Positions 5,925-9,790 of a stretch of 9,790 bases of DNA are shown here, one piece after another. The stretch comes from CAYRZL01 sp964428795. GTDB lineage: Bacteria > Bacillota > Clostridia > Lachnospirales > Lachnospiraceae. The notes beneath the pieces are model-generated. The model saw nothing but the letters and a program-made list of their open reading frames with translations, searched no databases and was not told the DNA's origin. The stretch is taken from positions 1 through 9,790 of the forward strand of contig CAYRZL010000090.1 in NCBI GenBank assembly GCA_964428795.1. The letters are read 5' to 3'. Each line of letters opens with the position of its first letter. Position 1 is the stretch's first letter. The position numbers and the translations under genes were made by a program.

Positions 5925-5962
5925 CTGCAGCCGGAAAAAATCTGCGTTTTTTCCGGCTGCAG
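5925..5962 (+). repeat. Perfect 16-bp inverted repeat (strong hairpin) in the dgt leader
   Basis: CTGCAGCCGG plus six A (5925-5940) pairs without mismatch with six T plus CCGGCTGCAG (5947-5962), loop TCTGCG. The T run lies inside the 3' arm and no T run follows the stem, so it is not a textbook terminator, although it might still act as one for the ABC operon. It ends 30 bases before the dgt ATG and may instead protect the mRNA or modulate dgt expression. Confidence 0.6.
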
Positions 5963-5992
5963 CACTAACATACCGCACAGGAGAGATCATAC

Positions 5993-7216
5993 ATGGCAAA
6001 ATATCACAGCTTATCAGCAGAGCTGCAAGAACGAATCACAAAGGATCGGGAGGGGCATTGGGTAAACCCCTATGCCTTTCAGGATAAAAATATTTTACGC
6101 CGGGACATGTCACATGACCGGGCGAATCTCTGGCGTCCGGCTTTTGTGCGTGACTGCGAGAAAATCATGCACATTCCGTTTTATAACCGTTACGCCGATA
6201 AAACTCAGGTATTTTCCCTGTACAAAAACGATGATATTTCCAGACGCTCCCAGCATGTACAGTTGGTTGCCCGAATTGCAAGAAATATCGGAACAGTTCT
6301 TGGTCTGAACACAGATCTGATCGAAGCGATCTCTCTCGGACATGATATCGGGCATACTCCATTCGGACATGCGGGGGAACGCATTTTGAATGATCTGTAT
6401 TACGGTGAAACCGGACGTTTCTTCAATCACAATATTCAAAGCGCCCGTGTACTGGATGTACTTTTTCCGCTGAATCTCAGTTTGCAGACACTGGACGGTA
6501 TTATCTGCCACAACGGTGAGATGGAAATGAAGCAGTATCGCCCTCTGTATGAAAATAATGAAGCCGGATTTGATGCATTTGATCATCGAATGGAAAATTG
6601 TTACCGTTCCCGGGACACGATCAAGCACCTGGTTCCATGTACTCTGGAAGGATGTGTCATGCGCGTTTCAGACATTATCGCCTATCTCGGCAAAGACCGT
6701 CAGGATGCGGAAAAACTGCACCTGTTTGAGAGCACGCCAAAGTTTGACGGTGGAAATATCGGAACAAGCAATGCCGAAATTATCAACAACATGATCGTCA
6801 ATATCATTGAAAACAGCTATGGTAAAGATTATCTGAAAATGGACGATGATTATTTTGAGGCATTTTCCCGGGGCAAGAAAGAAAATTACAGCCTTATTTA
6901 TGGGAATGAAAATGTGGATCGTGTATATAGAGAACAGATCACCCCCATGATCGAGGAGGTCTATTTTCACCTGCTGGCGGATCTGAAATCCCAAAACCGA
7001 ACATCCGTGATCTACACACACCATATCGCATATTTGAAAAAGCTGACGAGATATTACGCCCCGGACAATCACTATGAAGATGCCGATCCGAATGACATTG
7101 TGACAGACTATATTGCCAGCATGACCGACGATTACCTCATTGATCTGTATAAATATCTGTTTCCAAAAGGAAAATGTCATGTGGATTATATCGGATATTT
7201 TGACGAAAACATGTAA
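5993..7216 (+). CDS. dgt: Deoxyguanosinetriphosphate triphosphohydrolase family protein (HD domain dNTPase)
   Basis: A 407-residue cytoplasmic enzyme of the Dgt/dNTPase family, which hydrolyses dGTP or other dNTPs to the deoxynucleoside and triphosphate, tuning nucleotide pools. The HD metal site is complete: H88 (RRSQHVQLVARIA), H117-D118 (SLGHDIGHTPFGHAGE) and D227 (RVSDIIAYLGKD). The N-terminal DMSHDRANLWRPAFVRDCEKI and the FNHNIQSARVL segment also fit the family. It is shorter than the E. coli enzyme and closer to the shorter dNTPases, so strict dGTP preference should not be assumed. AGGAGAG (5979-5985) lies seven bases before the ATG. The gene has its own promoter, is separate from the ABC operon upstream, and ends in a small inverted repeat. 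Confidence 0.92.
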   Translation: MAKYHSLSAELQERITKDREGHWVNPYAFQDKNILRRDMSHDRANLWRPAFVRDCEKIMHIPFYNRYADKTQVFSLYKNDDISRRSQHVQLVARIARNIGTVLGLNTDLIEAISLGHDIGHTPFGHAGERILNDLYYGETGRFFNHNIQSARVLDVLFPLNLSLQTLDGIICHNGEMEMKQYRPLYENNEAGFDAFDHRMENCYRSRDTIKHLVPCTLEGCVMRVSDIIAYLGKDRQDAEKLHLFESTPKFDGGNIGTSNAEIINNMIVNIIENSYGKDYLKMDDDYFEAFSRGKKENYSLIYGNENVDRVYREQITPMIEEVYFHLLADLKSQNRTSVIYTHHIAYLKKLTRYYAPDNHYEDADPNDIVTDYIASMTDDYLIDLYKYLFPKGKCHVDYIGYFDENM

Positions 7217-7230
7217 AACCACATGTTTTA
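7206..7230 (+). terminator. Possible weak terminator of dgt
   Basis: AAAACATGT (7206-7214) pairs perfectly with ACATGTTTT (7221-7229), loop of six, overlapping the dgt stop codon. The stem is A/T-rich and the T run is short and within the stem, so termination may be inefficient and dgt transcripts could read into the repeat array. Confidence 0.45.
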
Positions 7231-7231
7231 T

Positions 7232-7500
7232 ATGATATAATATGAGCACTTAGTGAATGTGAGCCGAAGGCGAAGCATGAACTTAGTGCGAGTAATATCT
7301 GGACACTTAATGAATGCGAGCCGAAGGCGAAGCATGAATTTAGTGAACATGATATAATATGAGCACTTAGTGAATGTGAGCCGAAGGCGAAGCATGAACT
7401 TAGTGCGAGTAATATCTGGACACTTAATGAATGCGAGCCGAAGGCGAAGCATGAATTTAGTGAACATGATATAATATGACCACTTAGTAGATGCAAGCCA
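7232..7500 (+). repeat. 117-bp tandem repeat array with palindromic subunits and extended -10 motifs
   Basis: Two copies of a 117-base unit (7232-7348 and 7349-7465) are identical by direct reading, followed by a diverged partial third copy (from 7466). Each unit holds two related subunits sharing the core GAGCCGAAGGCGAAGCATGA, which starts at 7261, 7318, 7378 and 7435 (spacing 57, 60, 57). Each core is flanked by an imperfect inverted repeat of the type CACTTAGTGAATG ... CATGAACTTAGTG. Each 117-base unit also starts with ATGATATAAT, containing TGATATAAT. The third copy keeps the opening but its core has decayed to AAGCCAAATAAATGGC. The 117-base period is a multiple of three, which gives repeated peptides in two antisense frames; I do not take these as genes. 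The array fills the dgt-gnpA gap and could be a local expansion of a dispersed palindromic element. Confidence 0.85.
7467..7475 (+). promoter_or_regulatory. Extended -10 promoter element, probable promoter of gnpA
   Basis: TGATATAAT is a perfect TATAAT preceded by the TGn extension, which can work without a good -35 box; none is visible at the right spacing. It would give a leader of about 55 bases before the gnpA ATG. The same nine bases occur at 7233-7241 and 7350-7358 because they belong to the 117-base repeat, so gnpA may have three tandem promoters. Confidence 0.5.
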
Positions 7501-7537
7501 AATAAATGGCAAATTATAAAATAAAGGAGGTTTTTAC

Positions 7538-9706
7538 ATGGATGAAAGAAAACGCACCGGACGCGTCACCATACCAACAGATGTGGACGTGGTTCCGGAG
7601 ACTCTGGAGCTCTTAAAACGCTGGGGGGCGGATGCGATCCGTGACTGTGACGGAACCGATTATCCGGAAGAATTGAAACAGGCTGATGCCAAGGTATACT
7701 CCACCTATTATACCACCCGCAAGGATAATGCATGGGCGAAAGCAAATCCTGATGAGATACAGCAGTGCTATATCATGACCGGCTTTCACACTGCCACATC
7801 AGAAACCCTTTCCATCCATCTGATGAGCGGAATTTATCCGGAAATGCTGGCTGTAAACAGCCGGGATGACATCAAACGCTGGTGGGAGGTTGTGGACCGT
7901 ACAACGGGAGAGCCTGTTTTGGCAGATCAGTGGGAATACGCCGAAGCATCCGGTGATGTGATCATTCATGATGCGATACCGTTCCATGATTACACGGTCA
8001 GCTTCCTCGCCTACATTATGTGGGACCCGGTACACATGTACAATGCAGTTGTCAATGACTGGAAGGACGTAGAACATCAGATCACCTTTGATGTCCGCCA
8101 GCCGAAAACCCATAAATTCAGCATGGAACGCCTGAGAAAATTCTGTAAGGACAACCCTCATGTAAATGTAATCCGCTATACCACCTTTTTCCATCAGTTC
8201 ACCCTCGTTTTTGATGAACTCGCGCGGGAAAAATATGTGGACTGGTACGGATACTCCGCAAGCGTCAGCCCTTATATTCTGGAACAGTTCGAGCGTGAAG
8301 TGGGATATAAATTCCGCCCGGAATACATCATTGACCAGGGCTATTTTAACAATCAGTACCGGATTCCATCCAGGGAATTCAAAGATTTCCAGGCATTCCA
8401 GCGGCGTGAAGTGGCAAAGCTGGCAAAAGAGATGGTAGATATCACCCATGAGGAAGGCAAGGAAGCCATGATGTTTTTGGGGGATCACTGGATCGGCACA
8501 GAACCGTTTATGGAAGAATTTGCTTCCATCGGTCTGGATGCCGTGGTCGGCAGCGTGGGCAACGGTTCCACCCTCCGTCTCATCAGCGACATTGACGGCG
8601 TGAAATACAGAGAAGGTCGTTTTCTGCCTTATTTCTTCCCGGATACGTTCCACAAAGGCGGAGACCCGGTGAAGGAAGCAAAGATAAATTGGGTGACAGC
8701 CCGCCGCGCAATTCTTCGGAAACCGATCGACCGGATCGGTTACGGCGGTTACCTGAAGCTTGCCTGTGAATTTCCGGAATTTATCGCATATGTGGAGAGC
8801 GTTTGTGACGAATTTCGTCTGCTCTATGAAAACGCAAAGGGAACTACCCCATATTGTGTAAAAACGGTAGCTGTACTGAACAGTTGGGGAAAAATGCGCG
8901 CATGGGGATGCCACATGGTACATCATGCGCTCTATCAAAAACAAAATTACAGTTATGCGGGCGTGATCGAAGCATTGAGCGGCGCACCTTTTGATGTACG
9001 CTTCATCAGCTTTGATGATATCCGGACAAATCCGGACATTTTGAAAGACATCGATGTGATCATCAATGTGGGCGATGGCGACACCGCTCACACCGGAGGC
9101 GCCGAGTGGACAGATCCGGCTATCGCAGTAGCAGTAAAACGCTTTGTCTATGAGGGCGGCGGCATCATCGGTGTAGGTGAACCGACGGGACATCAGTACC
9201 AGGGACACTATATCCAGTTGGCAAATATATTCGGCGTAGAAAAAGAAACCGGATTTACTTTGAATTATGATAAATACAACTGGGAGGAGCACCCCGAACA
9301 CTTTATTTTGCAGGATTGTACGGGACCGGTGGATTTCGGTGAAGGCAAAAAATCCATGTATGCACTGGAGGGAACTGAGATTCTCGTTCAGAGGGAAAAG
9401 GAAGTGCAGATGGCAGCCCATACCTTCGGAGACGGACGGGCAGTATATATCAGCGGTCTGCCTTACTCCTTTGAGAACAGCCGCATTTTATACCGCAGTA
9501 TTCTCTGGAGCTGTCACGACGAAGAAAACCTGCACCACTGGTATTCCGAAAACTTTAATGTGGAAGTCCATGCTTATGTAGCAAACGGTAAATACTGTGT
9601 CGTAAACAACACCTATGAACCTCAGGATACCACCGTTTACCGGGGAGACGGAAGCAGCTTTGATCTGCATCTGGATGCAAACGAAATTATCTGGTACGAG
9701 ATCTGA
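7538..9706 (+). CDS. gnpA: 1,3-beta-galactosyl-N-acetylhexosamine phosphorylase (GH112)
   Basis: A 722-residue, full-length member of glycoside hydrolase family 112. These enzymes cleave lacto-N-biose or galacto-N-biose (from milk oligosaccharides and mucin glycans) with phosphate, giving galactose-1-phosphate and GlcNAc or GalNAc in the cytoplasm. Residues about 1-435 form the TIM-barrel catalytic part, including GRVTIPTDVDVVPETLELLK near the start and FLGDHWIGTEP (313-323). Asp316 there is, from memory, the equivalent of the catalytic acid of the Bifidobacterium longum enzyme. About 440-655 is a glutamine-amidotransferase-like domain (VAVLNSWGKMRAWG; VFVYEGGG-type FVYEGGGIIGVGEP), followed by a small C-terminal beta domain. 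There is no signal peptide. AGGAGG (7525-7530) lies seven bases before the ATG. Some GH112 enzymes of Clostridia prefer galactosyl-rhamnose, so the acceptor is not certain. No other genes of the lacto-N-biose pathway lie in the window. Confidence 0.93.
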   Translation: MDERKRTGRVTIPTDVDVVPETLELLKRWGADAIRDCDGTDYPEELKQADAKVYSTYYTTRKDNAWAKANPDEIQQCYIMTGFHTATSETLSIHLMSGIYPEMLAVNSRDDIKRWWEVVDRTTGEPVLADQWEYAEASGDVIIHDAIPFHDYTVSFLAYIMWDPVHMYNAVVNDWKDVEHQITFDVRQPKTHKFSMERLRKFCKDNPHVNVIRYTTFFHQFTLVFDELAREKYVDWYGYSASVSPYILEQFEREVGYKFRPEYIIDQGYFNNQYRIPSREFKDFQAFQRREVAKLAKEMVDITHEEGKEAMMFLGDHWIGTEPFMEEFASIGLDAVVGSVGNGSTLRLISDIDGVKYREGRFLPYFFPDTFHKGGDPVKEAKINWVTARRAILRKPIDRIGYGGYLKLACEFPEFIAYVESVCDEFRLLYENAKGTTPYCVKTVAVLNSWGKMRAWGCHMVHHALYQKQNYSYAGVIEALSGAPFDVRFISFDDIRTNPDILKDIDVIINVGDGDTAHTGGAEWTDPAIAVAVKRFVYEGGGIIGVGEPTGHQYQGHYIQLANIFGVEKETGFTLNYDKYNWEEHPEHFILQDCTGPVDFGEGKKSMYALEGTEILVQREKEVQMAAHTFGDGRAVYISGLPYSFENSRILYRSILWSCHDEENLHHWYSENFNVEVHAYVANGKYCVVNNTYEPQDTTVYRGDGSSFDLHLDANEIIWYEI

Positions 9707-9790
9707 CATCAGATACCGCAGAGCGATGAGTAATCGGGTAGGACAATATGAAGTGACCTCACATTTGTAGCAACGTGGATTTACCTGTAT

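Noticed and set aside
7232..7500. CRISPR array
   Set aside because: The repeats are contiguous 117-base units with identical content, not short repeats with unique spacers, and no cas genes are present.
7137..7512. Two antisense open frames with repeated peptides across the 117-base array
   Set aside because: They exist because the repeat period is a multiple of three and has few stops; no ribosome binding site is seen, and the peptides are simple translations of the DNA repeat.
7799..9421. Long 540-codon antisense frame inside gnpA
   Set aside because: It is a shadow of the strongly supported GH112 gene, with no ribosome binding site and a Cys/His/Phe-rich composition typical of antisense translation.

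Overview
The window looks like chromosomal DNA of an anaerobic, gut-type Clostridia, most likely Lachnospiraceae. The reasons are strong GGAGG ribosome binding sites, TTGACA/TATAAT-type promoters, a four-cysteine Rrf2 regulator overlapping a cysteine desulfurase start, a RibU-type ECF S-component, an XRE-AbrB regulator heading a BcrA-like ABC operon, and a GH112 galactosyl-N-acetylhexosamine phosphorylase. This placement rests on gene content recognised by eye, not on a search.

Layout. Positions 1-520 (minus strand): an Rrf2 (IscR-like) regulator whose stop codon overlaps the first codons of a nifS/iscS-type cysteine desulfurase that leaves the window. Its sigma-A promoter carries a partial dyad that may be its operator. 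Positions 600-909 (plus): a small acidic protein of unknown function, preceded by hairpins, one of which could hide its ribosome binding site. Positions 1073-2261 (plus): a radical SAM protein of the putative DNA modification/repair family that is normally paired with a uracil-DNA-glycosylase-like partner. Here the radical SAM gene is cut short, and the tail of the partner survives out of frame just downstream, so the locus appears to be a deletion-fused remnant.

Positions 2282-3236 (minus): a lipoprotein with a long acidic linker, its own promoter, a leader palindrome and a good intrinsic terminator. Positions 3256-3930 (minus): RibU, the riboflavin-binding S-component of an ECF transporter, with no visible FMN riboswitch. 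Diverging from it, positions 3998-5830 (plus) form a compact three-gene operon: XRE-AbrB regulator, ABC ATPase and a six-helix permease, the last two overlapping by ATGA.

Positions 5840-7216 (plus): dgt, an HD-domain dNTP triphosphohydrolase, with its own promoter and a perfect 16-bp inverted repeat in its leader. Positions 7232-7500 hold two identical 117-bp repeats and a diverged third partial copy. Each unit contains two related palindromic subunits and one extended -10 motif. This array lies directly upstream of gnpA (7538-9706), a full-length GH112 phosphorylase that splits lacto-N-biose or galacto-N-biose with phosphate. The last 84 bases (9707-9790) show no gene or terminator that I can support.

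Most genes are separate transcription units with their own promoters. The real functional groupings are Rrf2-NifS (Fe-S homeostasis) and XRE-ABC (a self-regulated export or resistance-type module). The best candidates for unexplained structure are the 117-bp promoter-bearing repeats before gnpA, the deletion-fused radical SAM/glycosylase locus, and the alternative hairpins in front of the small protein.
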